Source: Russula earlei
Lineage: Eukaryota > Basidiomycota > Agaricomycetes > Russulales > Russulaceae
Assembly (NCBI GenBank): GCA_025769875.1
Contig: JAGFNK010000142.1
Location: 48,646 to 112,645, forward strand
Reading direction: 5' to 3'
Length of the DNA: 64,000 nucleotides
The notes below the pieces were generated by a model. It was not told the DNA's origin. It did no database searches and was given only the letters and a program-made list of their open reading frames with translations. Below, in pieces: positions 23,389-34,605 of this stretch. The translations under genes were made by a program, and so were the position numbers. Position 1 is the stretch's first letter. Every line of letters begins with the position of its first letter.

Positions 23389-23416
23389 GTGGCGGTGGCG
23401 GTGGCGGTGGCGGACG
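23389..23416. repeat. (GGCGGT)n microsatellite
   Basis: Four to five tandem GGCGGT units lie about 75 bp upstream of the kinase start codon. Confidence 0.7.
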
Positions 23417-23486
23417 TCGCAAACTAAACAAGTTGAGTGTGACATGTGACAAGTGACATTTTACTCCTTTCATTCGCTCTGCATTG

Positions 23487-25903
23487 ATGTCATTTGCGAC
23501 TTCTCCTGATTCCGGCCATTCAGGCCCACATACACCTCCTCGTGGCCAGGTCCCTCCCGTCAAACCTACCAAGTCGTCTCCGGTCGGCAGAGTGTACAAG
23601 TATTTTCTTCCCGAAAACCGCGAGCAATACCAGAAATTTGGTCACGATGAGCGCTTTATGCTGGAAACCTTTTGACGAGTCAGGGTTCCTCGACTTTTTG
23701 AAATTAAAAGACCAACTCCCCGAAATTGTTCTTGGCGAAAACCTGAGAAAACAGGAATCTTTTATTGAATTGGCTAATACGGCGGCCCAAATTATAAAGG
23801 ACGAGTGTGAGCACCTACCTGTTTCTGTACTTACTTGGCTTTCTTGCCGACATATGATTTTCACTTTAGATTTTTCACAGGGCAATACCCTTGAGTTCCG
23901 GGACACGGGAAACAGATCACCACCTGGACACGTTACGGACACAAAGTGCAATCCCGACATCACGGCTGCCTTTCAGAACAACTGGAAGGATGATGTCGTG
24001 CGCTGGCCGTTTATTCAACTTGCCGGGGAGACGGCATCTAGGGGAAAGCCCCCAAACATCCAGAGGGGACAGGCGATTTCATATCTCCACTACCTGCTTT
24101 TAGCTAGACCCGACCTCTACGTCGCCCAAGGCCTGCTTTCGTCCAAAAAAGGCCTCACATTCTTTTTTGGGATTGGCGGGGAAGGTATACGGGAATTCCA
24201 TGTCCAATGGGATCACGAACGCTTCGACCAGTTATTATGTGCGTTCATATATCGCCTCTACCAGCCTGGCCACTTCGCAGATTCATCGTATATCAACATC
24301 GAGTTCGATAAAGAAACCACGGCCAAGTATACGATAAACATACGCATATCGGAAAGGGAAAAAAGAGCAGTGTCCGGTTTTTATCCCATATATGCCAGAA
24401 ATCCATTCGCAACTCGTACACATGTTCTCTCCCATCCACGCTTCAAACTTGGAGACAAGAATCTTAGCATACTCAAAGACCAGCTTTGCCGAGTTGGAAG
24501 ACGTTTTGAAGAACTAAAAATTCTCCAAGAGCATGTTCATAAACCGACGCAGGTGCCTGGCGTGGTGGTAGCCACATATGGTGAAACAATACCAATTGGG
24601 GAACCTCTGTCTAAAGAAAGGTGGAAGCACCGCTTGGGTCTTGGAGAGAGTGGATCCCCTTTCACGAGTATCCCTACACTGTCTCAAGTGTTGGAGACGT
24701 TGTTCGACGTTCTAGAAGGTCTTTAAATCTCTGTTGCGACGCGATCTGCTGACATTCTTGCCAGTATTGCGGTATTTGCGGCTCCACCGCGAGGTCCTTC
24801 ATCGCGATATCAGCTCAGGAAACGTGCTGTATGTCGAGAATTCGTCGGATCGCTCTTCGCCGCCGAAGACTGTGCCTCTTCCTCAAGACCTCTGCTTTGC
24901 CAAGTATCTCCTAGGCGAGAGGTATGTGTATATCGAAGAAATAGGATAGTTGATAACAAAGATTTGATGTAGCAACGATCCCTCGAAAACATCAATGCTC
25001 CTTGTTGACTTCAACCTTGCGGAGCACTTAGGACCTGAGAATGGTGACAAGCCGCGAATTGACCGAACGGTGAGTTGCGTCGTGATCCTATCCGTTAGGC
25101 GCCCTACTCATTTTTACCAGGGAACACCTATTTTTATTGCTCGGGCTGTTGAATGGGGCGCACCTGTGCCACCCACTCTCGCCCGAGTTCCTGGGATTCC
25201 CCAGAGTTGTTCTCCCTATGCTACGGCCCACCCGGATCGAGTTAAGGAATTCTCGAGCTTAATTGAAAAACAACACTTCGATCCAGATCTCAGATGCATT
25301 GATGATAAAAAAGTTAAAAAATCACGCGATGAGTTCAGGCACGAGCTCAACCACGATGCGGAGTCCGTCTTTTGGCTCCTTCTTTACTGGGCTATGGTCG
25401 TGCAGCCTGAGAATTGTCGCAAGGAAAAGATTGGCGCGGAACCCTGGAGCCAACTGATCGGAGACCACAAGACCAGAAACCGCCTCATCCGTAACATTGC
25501 GCTCCCAGAACCCTTACCGGACAACCTCATCCATTCGCTCTACAATCCCTTGGAACCTTTGATCACACGTCTCGCTGCCGTCCTTGTTATTGACAGCTAT
25601 TGGCTTGCTGCGACAGATCCTCGAAGGGAGGACCTATACTACATTACCGAAGCGTTTCAGCGCTTAATACTCAACTTCATCATCGACAATCGTGGCAAAG
25701 AATTCATGCACTGTCGGGTTGATAAAACCTTCCGTAAAGTGCAGGAGACGCAGGATTCTCACGCATTGTCAGTTAGCGATGTGCAGTCGTTGGATGCACA
25801 ATCCCGTGTTATCCCGGTGGGTTGTGTACGTGGATCTATGAATTTCTGTCTGTTCTTATTGTTGTGCTTACTACAGGACACGGATGAAATCGAGATTGAT
25901 TGA
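23487..25903 (+). CDS. FunK1-like protein kinase, frame interrupted
   Basis: The likely start is ATG at 23487. The N-terminal ~400 residues are followed by the catalytic loop HRDISSGNVLY (24797-24829) and VDFNLAEHL (25006-25032), where the metal-binding DFG reads DFN. Both are marks of the basidiomycete FunK1 kinase family. Introns with GT...AG ends and restored frames are 24922-24972, 25070-25120 and 25817-25876. Two single-base frame changes spoil the model: a T run at about 23670, and near 24725 just before the catalytic exon. They may be true decay or assembly indels. Function in FunK1 kinases is poorly known; a role in signalling is inference only. Confidence 0.75.
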
Positions 25904-26227
25904 TGGATGGTACGCAATGAAAGAGGTTGTGAATCGGTGATTAAGGGGTGCTAGAGCTGATTAGGAGAAATGAGGCGAGCGCTGCCGTTTTGGTGTGCAG
26001 CGCCAGCCCGTGCCACACACCGTTCCATATCCGTCTCAATTACTCACTCACCAATTGTGGGAGATTATTGACTATCGTAGGTATCTACGTAGGACAGTCT
26101 TTATGTTCAAGGTTTAAGGCTATCAGATGGAGTCTGTATGAGGAGATGTTGCGGCGGAAGGTTTGAACAAGACCCTGCCTGTCCATTGCCTTAAAGTGTG
26201 GGTGTCAGTCGTTTCCCTATATACGAA
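25904..26227. other. Intergenic, 3' side of the kinase gene
   Basis: I see no gene or repeat. It would hold the kinase 3' untranslated region. Confidence 0.4.
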
Positions 26228-26430
26228 ACGGTTTCGAGCCGAGCCGGAGACGTTCCTGAGCCGAGGTAAGCCGTTCAACGGCTCGCGGCTCGAAACCGCT
26301 CAAAACAGTGCGAGCCGTTTCGAGCCATTTTGAAGTGCCCAATTTGGAGTTCTGGTTCTGAAGTGCCAGATTTGGATATGGTTGCTCAATTTGGAGAGTT
26401 GTCTGCCACTCTGCCTATTCCTGCAATCTA
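26228..26430. repeat. Relic related to the hAT-like left end
   Basis: GGTTTCGAGCCGAGCCGGAG, GGCTCGCGGCTCGAAACCG and the following TGCCAGATTTGGATATGG segment match 916-1080 and 1258-1300. The terminal TAGTGCTGTC and a target duplication are not seen, so this is an end-proximal fragment of the same family. Confidence 0.65.
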
Positions 26431-26525
26431 CCTTGCTCCTTGGCTCCTGAGCCAACATTGCCATCCTCAACAACAGCATTCACAACGGGCAGGAAGGGAT
26501 AAGTCAACTGTGCTTATAGTCAACT

Positions 26526-26831
26526 CAGTGGACAATAAAAGTAAAATATTTCAAGTGCTGAGTAGGCTCTGTTGCAGCCACAAATTATATTACATAAGTA
26601 ATGACTTTAGTTGAGCACGAAGAATGTGACAAAAAAGGTTAAATAAGGACAGTACTCATTCTGGCACAACTTTTAGCCAGGCTAGGGTGAATGTTGTGCC
26701 GGAATGAGTAGACTGTCCTAATTTAATTTTTTTTGTCACATTTTTCATGCTCAACTAAAGTCATTACTTATGTAATATAATTTGTGGCCACAACAGAGCC
26801 TACTCAGCACTTGAAATACTGTATGCCACTG
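26526..26831. mobile_element. Foldback/MITE-like inverted repeat
   Basis: Two arms of about 140 bp are near-perfect reverse complements around a short ~25-bp loop near 26678. The outer ends are CAGTGG and CCACTG. No coding sequence. Target duplication is unclear, with AACTC near both sides. It could form a long hairpin. Confidence 0.75.
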
Positions 26832-27140
26832 GGAACTCAGCAGTTCACTACCATCTCGGCGATTTCATTTTTCCCTGTATCTGCTCAAACAACTCTATTC
26901 AAAACTTTGTAATTATACTATTGAGTACCATTAATGTCATTCTAGCAAAGAAAAATTGCAGTCCATTGAGTGGTTCTCGAGTAATGTTTTGGCCTGGGGG
27001 TCACGCCTGTATCACACCTGCATCACACCACTGTCATGGCAGAGGGGGGAGTTTGATTCCAGCTGGGTGATCACATTACCGACAGTACGCTGACCTGGAG
27101 GCCTCCAAGGATCTGGGTACTCTCTCAATGTCATGTTACA
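26832..27140. other. No recognisable feature
   Basis: AT-rich spacer between the foldback element and the pogo pseudogene. The reading at 27012-27230 on the minus strand appears incidental. Confidence 0.3.
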
Positions 27141-27149
27141 GGTGGTCCA

Positions 27150-28597
27150 GTCAGCCAGCACAAGACCATACATATGAGCAGTGGCTACAGGCTGCATTGA
27201 GTGACTACTGCAATGGGATCTATTGATCATTTACTTGCACAGCACTGGCCCATGATGTCAGTGCATTCCATACATGGCCAATAAGTCAAAATCTTATGCT
27301 TTCCAAGGTTTCACGCCAGATGCTACAAGATAGAGCTTCTGGGAAACATAAGTCATGTCAGGAAGCTCACCAGGATGGCCAGCGTCTCAAGCCAGCCCAG
27401 GAAAAGGCATTGCTAGATTGGTGTGACTGTCAAGACATGTACTGCTGATCCGTATGGACTCAGGAGCAGGTGGGCAAGGGTCGGAACAGATGGTACATGG
27501 CATTGAACAGGAGGACAAGCCAAATGTACCAGATGGGGACTGGTACATGTAACTGGAGGCAGAGGCAAAGACTGGAGGCCAGTGCAGCGAGAAGGCTTTA
27601 GACAAGGCAGTTGTCGAAAAGTACCTTGGAGGCAAGGGGAGTCTTTAAACTGAGCGGTCGCAGGGGAGTACCCAGGAAGATGAGAGTATCACAAATGGAC
27701 AGTCTGACAACTGCCATACTTCATTGGGGCTTATATACAGTGTACAGGTTCAATTACAAAGAACTGGGACTATTCTAGACCCCTTGGTACCATCCAATAG
27801 GACTACAGAGGCATAAACTTGCTTGTGTCAAGTTTCAGGCTTACTAAGCACATTACTGATCATTGTGGAGTGATGACATCATTATGATGTCACTGTGGAG
27901 CACTTAGTGAGCCTATGAGGTCACTGTGGAGTCGCTCAGTCAGCCATGATGTCATTGGAGCCTTGATGATGTCAGATGAGTTATGCAACAGTTTCTAAGA
28001 GTTTGTGCTGCTGTTTCGGGTTCTTGGTGGCTGGGTGACCATGTGGCTGCCACATGATGATTACCTGATTAGGAAATGTGTGCCTGGTGGTGTTATAGTG
28101 CCTTTTCCATAGCGATATCTTGCACCGCAGGAAGGGTAGCCCAAGAAATGGAAGGGAGTTGGTAATGCAAAGTGAGAGAGGTCCCACTTGAGTGAAATAG
28201 GACAATATATGGCCAGGACCTGGCCTTGGTTCGTAACAGTGACCAGCTGTCTGCAGAGGCGATGCCTTTGGATCAAAAGGCACTGCGGGCTCATGCTCTG
28301 GACCTATCTAGCCATTACCCTGGAATAAACTGGCATTATCAGTTCATTAAATGCAACTCCAGTCTGACTTTCTCAAAAGCAAGTGGGTTGGATCCAAAGT
28401 GCACAAAAAACTTTAATAGGACAGTAGTCCATGACTACTTTGCAAAAATACAGGAACTGGTGGACACTAATGATGGGATACCACTGGAACATCAATTGAA
28501 TATGGACGAGAAGGGAATCCAGATGGGAGGTGGCCATAAAAATAATGGAAAAAAGTATCTATTCATGAAAGACTGGAAGCAGCGATATCGCATCAAG
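27150..28597 (+). pseudogene. Pogo/Tigger-type DDE transposase pseudogene, split twice
   Basis: The N-terminal helix-turn-helix region reads YEQWLQAALSDYCNG (about 27178) and then LKPAQEKALLDWCD (27385-27427). Removing the reversed solo LTR 27428-28238 and one GTGAC copy continues the frame as QLSAEAMPLDQKAL. After that come SGLDPKCTKNFNRTVVHDYF (about 28386) and the first catalytic Asp in NMDEKGIQMGGGHK (about 28498). The gene is cut at 28597 by Gypsy-B, and the catalytic remainder is not found on the other side. Confidence 0.8.
27428..28238 (-). mobile_element. Family-C solo LTR, reverse orientation
   Basis: It runs from TGTCAAGAC at 27428 to CGTAACA at 28238 (811 bp), flanked by GTGAC at 27423-27427 and 28239-28243. 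The minus-strand sequence matches the LTR at 61763-62586. Excision restores the pogo reading frame. Confidence 0.92.
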
Positions 28598-29190
28598 TGT
28601 TATGATTTACCCCTCTTTCGGTTCATCCCTAACCACTTCTTATTGTTCTTTACTTTTCACCCTCATCCCCTTGGTTACTGTTTCATCCCTTGATGTTGAT
28701 CGTCCCTTGTTGTTTCACCTGTCATGTTTCATCTATGGTCTGATCCCTTTTTGCTATTGGCTCAGTTTTATCTATTGTTCCACATATAGTACTGTACAGC
28801 CTCACTACATACAGTATTTAAGTGCCTGTAAAAGCTGGGGAATGTCCCAAGCTTAGCTTTGTCCCATTTCCTGTCGCATCCCTTGCCCTGTATACTCTCT
28901 CAATCACAACTTGCTTGTGCTGGCCTATACTCTGCTTGACCTGAGCACACCTCAAGGAACCATTGTGTTCCTCTTCCTCCTCTACCTCTCTCTTATCATC
29001 CTCCTCTTCTGTGAAACCAGGATATCGACTCTGTCTGTGGGCTGAGTCATTGTGTGACTAAGCCTTGAGACACTAAAACCTCTGATCTGGTCTCTTTGAG
29101 CCAGCCCCCACTGAACCCTTAAACCAAGTCACAGGGACTTGGCCCCACTGAACCCTGAGCTGACACTCCAACGGCTGTGATGCCGTAACA
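28598..29190 (+). repeat. Gypsy-B 5' LTR (family B)
   Basis: The 593-bp LTR starts TGTTATGATTTACCCC and ends GCCGTAACA. The promoter TATTTAA (28815) is followed 34 bases later by AAGCTTAGCTT (28849-28859), the presumed mRNA start. It differs from the 3' LTR at scattered positions, so the insertion is not recent. Confidence 0.9.
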
Positions 29191-29191
29191 C

Positions 29192-29202
29192 AAGCTAAGC
29201 TT
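29192..29202 (+). other. Gypsy-B primer-binding site, self-priming type
   Basis: AAGCTAAGCTT lies one base after the 5' LTR and is the exact reverse complement of AAGCTTAGCTT at 28849-28859, the predicted first bases of the mRNA. Confidence 0.6.
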
Positions 29203-29227
29203 CCTTACTCCATTCTGGAGATCAACC

Positions 29228-30660
29228 TTGAACTACCACCAAACTGCTGAATCCACATCCAACCTAGACCCTCCCCAGACCTTCCCCAACACATTGTCGG
29301 AACCGCCACCTGGGACAGCTTCCACACCATCCTCTGCTAGGTCACCACTGAAAACAACGAAGAACTACCTGTTGAATTTATCAACAATTGCTGGTTTGAG
29401 CTACAACTCAGAAGAGGACAGCTCTACACTCATCAGGACCTTGAACTCATCAGAAACAGCCTTGGATTAGGCTACTGGAGGGAAGACAACCCTCTTTATG
29501 AACTGCCATCAGACTCAGAAGCCTCTTCTACAGTAGGCAACCCCCCTGAACCCCCTGAACCAGGAAACACTATCGAATCTCAGACACTTCTTGAGAACCA
29601 GGAACCACACACACCACCTGAAACAGAGAACCCCCCTGAACCTACCATGGCAGCACAAGCCCCACAAGCTGTGGCGCCAGCCCCTCAAATCGCCACACAA
29701 CCAATTGTCGCACAAGCACCACAGGCCGCTCAAGGGGCCAATGGGTCCCTCAGTGGCAAAGCACCCACTGTCTTCACAGGCAAAAGAAACAAAACAAAAT
29801 GCTTTATCATGCAGTTTAACCTATACTGGGGACTCAATGATGACAAAACAGTAATGACTGACCCCGCTAAAAGGGTCGTCTTAGCCCTTTCTTACATTCA
29901 AGGAGAGAAGGTGGAAGACTGGGTTATTAATAATTCACAAGTAACTGCTCTCAGAGAAAAGATCACAAGAACCCAGAACCCAGTCAACAGAAATGATGAA
30001 GTTCTATGGAACGACTTCGTCACAGATTTTACTTTCAAATTCACCAACACTGTGGAGAAAGAAGATGCCCAAGCAGCTCTTGTCAAACTTGAAATGAAGG
30101 ATTCCCTTGATGACTACATCTCCACCTTTGAACAACTCCTGACCAAAACAGGATGGCCAGAGACAGACGTAATCACCATTGAAAGTTTCAAGAATGGGCT
30201 TAAAAGTGGACTCTACTGTGCCATCTTGACCAGGGACACCTGGCCTACCACCCTCCAGGAATGGAAGGAGGAAGCCAGGAGACAACACCAACAATTTGTC
30301 ACTATCAGGGAGAAACTCAAAGGAAAAAAGACAACACACTCCCCCTCAGAACACAAGTCCCATCACCCTGACCGAATGCAAGTGGATGCTGCCAAGTCCA
30401 ACTTTAAGAAGCTCACTGAAGAAGAAAGGAAACAATTGGCAAAAGAAGGGCATTGCTTCCGATGCAGAGAAAAAGGCCACCTCAGCCAGGAATGCCCCAA
30501 AAATACAAACCCCACCACCTCCAAGGCTCACACCACCGAACCGACCGAAGAACCATCTAAGGAAGAAGAACCAGCTTCCATGGTAGCCCACATGAAAGCC
30601 CTACCAGCCAAGGAACAAGCCAAAATCTGGGACCTCATCCTCAAAGAGGATTTTCTCTAG
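29228..30660 (+). pseudogene. Gypsy-B gag
   Basis: After a short upstream reading (29228-29470), the main frame 29647-30660 contains the retrotransposon Gag domain (KCFIMQFNLYWGLNDD, VVLALSYIQGEKVEDWVINN, LDDYISTFEQLLTKTGW) and a zinc knuckle CFRCREKGHLSQEC (30454-30495). It ends at TAG 30658-30660. Protease starts in the -1 frame around 30700. The Gag packages element RNA in the cytoplasmic particle. The frame is nearly intact, unlike pol. Confidence 0.82.
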
Positions 30661-30689
30661 GCCAAAGTGCGACAGTCGGCACAGAGGCC

Positions 30690-33600
30690 CAAATAGATAC
30701 TATTGTCAACCATAAAGAAAACTCAATGAAAGTTCCTTTTATGTTAACAACCAATGGAAAGACTGGCCAGGTGCTCCTTGACAGCGGAGCAACAGAAAAT
30801 TTCATCAGCCAAGGAATCATGGGAAAGTTACAAATCCCACTTTGAACCCTCAGAACCCCCTGACCCATCATCAATGTGGATGGCACTAGCAATCAAGGGG
30901 GAGCACTAACCCATTATGCTCACATGGCCATACAACATGGCCCCACCACACAACTTCTCACCTTTTATGTCACAAATTTGGGAGAAGATAGAATGATCCT
31001 CAGCTACCCCTTCCTAAAGGCATTAAATCCCCTTGTTAACTGGAGCGCTGGTTGCCTGAGAAACCACCTAGGGGTCCTTCTCATCCCCGTACATTTAACC
31101 AACCCACCAAAGATCTGGGTTGCACAAATAAGAACAACCACCATCCCCTCAGAATACTCACGACACCAAAGGGTTTTCTCAGAAGAAGCAGCCAAACAAC
31201 TCCCACCCAGTCAAGGAGAACTTGACTTCAGAATCACCCTGAAACCAGATGCCCCCAAATTCCTTGATTGCCGAATGTACCCTCTCCCCCAGAACAAGAA
31301 ACAAGAATTATCAAGACAAATACAAGAAGACCTAGCCAAAGGTTTTATCAAAGATGGTGTCTCGGACTTTATATCTCCTGTCTTCTTTGTCCAGAAGAAG
31401 GATGGCACTGCCCCGTGAATGGTAGTAGACTACCAAAAACTCAATAACGCCACAGTCCCTGACTACCATGCCTTACCAAACATGGAAGAACAGTTGCACC
31501 GACTAAGGGGGAAAACCACCTTCAGCAAGTTTGACATCAGAGCTGGTTACAACAACATCCTAATCCACCCAGAAGATTGGCACAAAGGCACCTTCAAAAC
31601 TCAATTCGGCACCTTTGTCCCCATGGTAATGGGCTTTGGCTTTACCAATGCCCCAGCAGCCTTCCAATGAGCAATGAACCACACCCTCCGGCCCTGGCTT
31701 CTAAAGTACCCAGAGAACACCTGCAACTATCTAGATGACGTGGCAATAGCCACAGGGTCAGGAGAAGAACACCTTCACCAACAAATCACACACAAATTCC
31801 TTGACCTCCTCAAAAGAGACTCTTATTTTCTAAAAGCATCCAAATGTGCCTTTGAACAAGAAGAAATTGACTTCCTGGGCTTCCGAATCAACCAAGGGAC
31901 CCTCAAAATTGACCCAGTCAAAATGGATGGCCTCAAAAACTGGCCAAGACCCCCCAATAACCTGAAACAAGTACAACAAATCATGGGCACCCTCAATTAC
32001 CAATGACCATTTATCCAAGACTTTGCTAAAATAGCTCGCCCCATCTTCTCTACAATAAAGAAAGGAACCCCCTCTTTCTGGACCCCAGAAGCGACCACAG
32101 CCCTAGAAACCTTGATATCAGCAGTCTGTGATGACCCTGAACTCTACACTGCCAACCCTGACCTCCCATACAAATTAGAAACTGATGCCTCACAATTCAC
32201 CACTGGAGCGATCCTATTTTAAAATGATTCAAGGGGAAAAAGGAAAATGATTGGTAATATGTCACATGCGTTCAACAAAGCAGAAAGGAACTACCAGGTC
32301 TGGGATAGGGAATTCCTAGCCCTGATCCTGGCGCTCCAACATTGGCAGTATCTGTTGGTTGGAACAAAACACCTGATCAAGATTTTTACCAATCACGCCA
32401 ACCTAGCCCACTACCAACTCCCCCATAAAATTAATCAAAGAATTGCAGGTTACATTTCCACACTGGCAGATTATCATTTTGAAATCCACCACAAACCCAG
32501 AACTTCTAATTGTGCAGACGCTCTCTCTGTTACGGTGTCGCGGCCGTAAGAGCGTTAGCTCAAGGTTCAGTGGGGCCAAGTCCCTGTGACTTGGTTCAAG
32601 GGTTCAATGGTTGCCGGCTCAAAGAGACCGGATCAAAGGTTTAGCGTCTCAAGGCTGAGTCAGACAATGACTCAGTCTGCAGACAGAGTCGATCTTCTGG
32701 TTTCACAGAAGAGGAGGACAATGAGAGAGAGGCAGAGGAGGAAGAGGAACACAAGTGTTCCTTGAGGTGTGCTCAGGTCAAGTAGAGTATAGGCCAGCAC
32801 AAGCAAGTTGTGATTGAGAGAGAGTACAGGGCAAGGGATGCGACAGGAAATGGGACAAAGCTAAGCTTGGGGCATTCCCCAGCTTCTACAGGCGCTTAAA
32901 TACTGTATGTAGCGAGGCTGTACAGTAGTACTATAAGCAGAACAATAAGTAAAGGTAGACCAATAGCAAAGGTAACTCAACAATAGGTGAAACACAATAA
33001 GTGAAACACAATAAGGGATCACCATCAAGGGATGAAACGGTAACCACGGGGACAGAAAAGAATAATAATGAGAGGGATTTATGGACGAACTGATAAGAGG
33101 GTAAATTACAACACTCTCACAACAACCTGACCACAATGATGGGTCAGGAGACAACCAAAACATCATGGCTCTTTCTGACAAACTCTTCATTCACACACTC
33201 CACACGGAATGACCTGTATGAGCAAGTCTTGAAAGAACAAAAGAGTTGACAATCAGACCTACTTATGTGGAAAACCAAACACAATCTACAAGAAGAAGAT
33301 GGCACACTGTTCAAGGATAAAAAATTGGTTGTACCATATCAAGAACCCCTGTTACAAAAGATTTTACACACATATCATGACAGCATCCTTGGAGGACATA
33401 CAGGAAATGCCCGAACCTTGTACTTGATCCAAGAATCCTTCTGGTGGCCTAAAATGGGCTATTTCATCCAGGACCACATTTGGGGTTGTGCCACCTGTCA
33501 GGCCAACAAATCCTCCACGCACCCCACTCATCCCCCAATTCACCCAATTCCCCCTGAGTTTCAGAAACTGTTTCAAGCCATAGCTATTGACTGGATCGTC

Positions 33601-34600
33601 GATCTCCCACTGTCGGAAGGGAACAACACCATCATCACTGATCACGACTCTACCAAAGCAGCAATTCTCATACCATGCCATAAAGACATGGGAACCCTGG
33701 AAATGGCCAAATTATTCTTACAACATGCCTTCCCTTGGACTGGGGTCCCTTCCAAAATCATTTCCAATTGAGATTCCCACTTCACCTCTGACCTATTCAA
33801 AGAAGTCTCTTGAACTCTGGGGATCAATCAAAATCTAAGTACTGCCTATCACCCTCCAACCAACGGACAATCCGAAAGAACCAATCAAACCTTGGAAATG
33901 TATCTCTGCATCTATATGGGAGAGAAACAAGGAGAATGGGAACACTGGCTCCCCATAGCTCAGTACCACTTCAATGCTCATAAGTCTACAACCACCAAAC
34001 GAACCCCCTATGAACTACTCATTGGCTTCAACCCACAAGGACTTGGCACCCAACTGAAATCCAAGTTCCCAGGAATTCAAGAACAACTCCAGGCCCTAAA
34101 AGACATGTGAGAATCAGGTCAAGAAGCAATGAAAAAGGCACAAACCAGCTGGGTAAAAGAAACTAAGTTCAAAGGGTTTGAAGAAGGACAGAAGGTTTGG
34201 TTGGAAGGGACTAACCTAAAAACACCCCATCAGTTTCAGAAGTTCCATCCCAAACAGTTTGGACCTTTTGTCATCACCAAGAAGATTTCCCATGTTGTCT
34301 ACCAACTTCACCTTCCCCCTTAATGAAGTATCCATAACATGTTTCATGCCTCCCTTCTTTCCCCAGTCACTGAAACAGTGGAACACAGCCCTAACTTCCC
34401 CGAACCTCCCCCTGACCTTCTCTCAGGAGAATATGAGGTCGAAAAGATTACCGCTCAACGTCTCCATAGAAACTGACTACAGTACAGAGTTTGGTGGAAA
34501 GGATACTCCATGGCAGAAGATACCTGGGAACCCCTCTTGAACCTTAAAAATGCCCAAGATGCCATCACCATCTTTCATCTGCAACAACCCACTAAACTCC
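30690..34600 (+). pseudogene. Gypsy-B pol: protease, RT, RNase H, integrase, chromodomain
   Basis: Protease VLLDSGATENFISQGIM (30771-30821). RT with SKFDIRAGYNNILIHP (about 31524), GFTNAPAAFQ and catalytic YLDD (31726-31737). RNase H with HANLAHYQLPHKINQR (about 32396), ending ADAL where the solo LTR sits. Integrase zinc part CATCQANKSSTHP (about 33490), DDE core with AIDWIVDLP, STAYHPPTNGQSERTNQ (about 33839) and GPFVITKK. Chromodomain with LQYRVWWKGYSMAEDTWEP (34477-34533). Stops at 30843, 30861, 31416, 31668, 32004, 33769 and 34108 are TGA where related elements carry Arg; one TAA is at 32219. Confidence 0.87.
32528..33113 (-). mobile_element. Family-B solo LTR inside Gypsy-B pol
   Basis: TGTTACGGTG ... 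AATTACAACA (586 bp), flanked by CTCTC at 32523-32527 and 33114-33118. On the minus strand it matches the family-B LTR. Excision joins ADALS to QQPDHNDG in frame. Confidence 0.92.
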
Positions 34601-34605
34601 ATATT

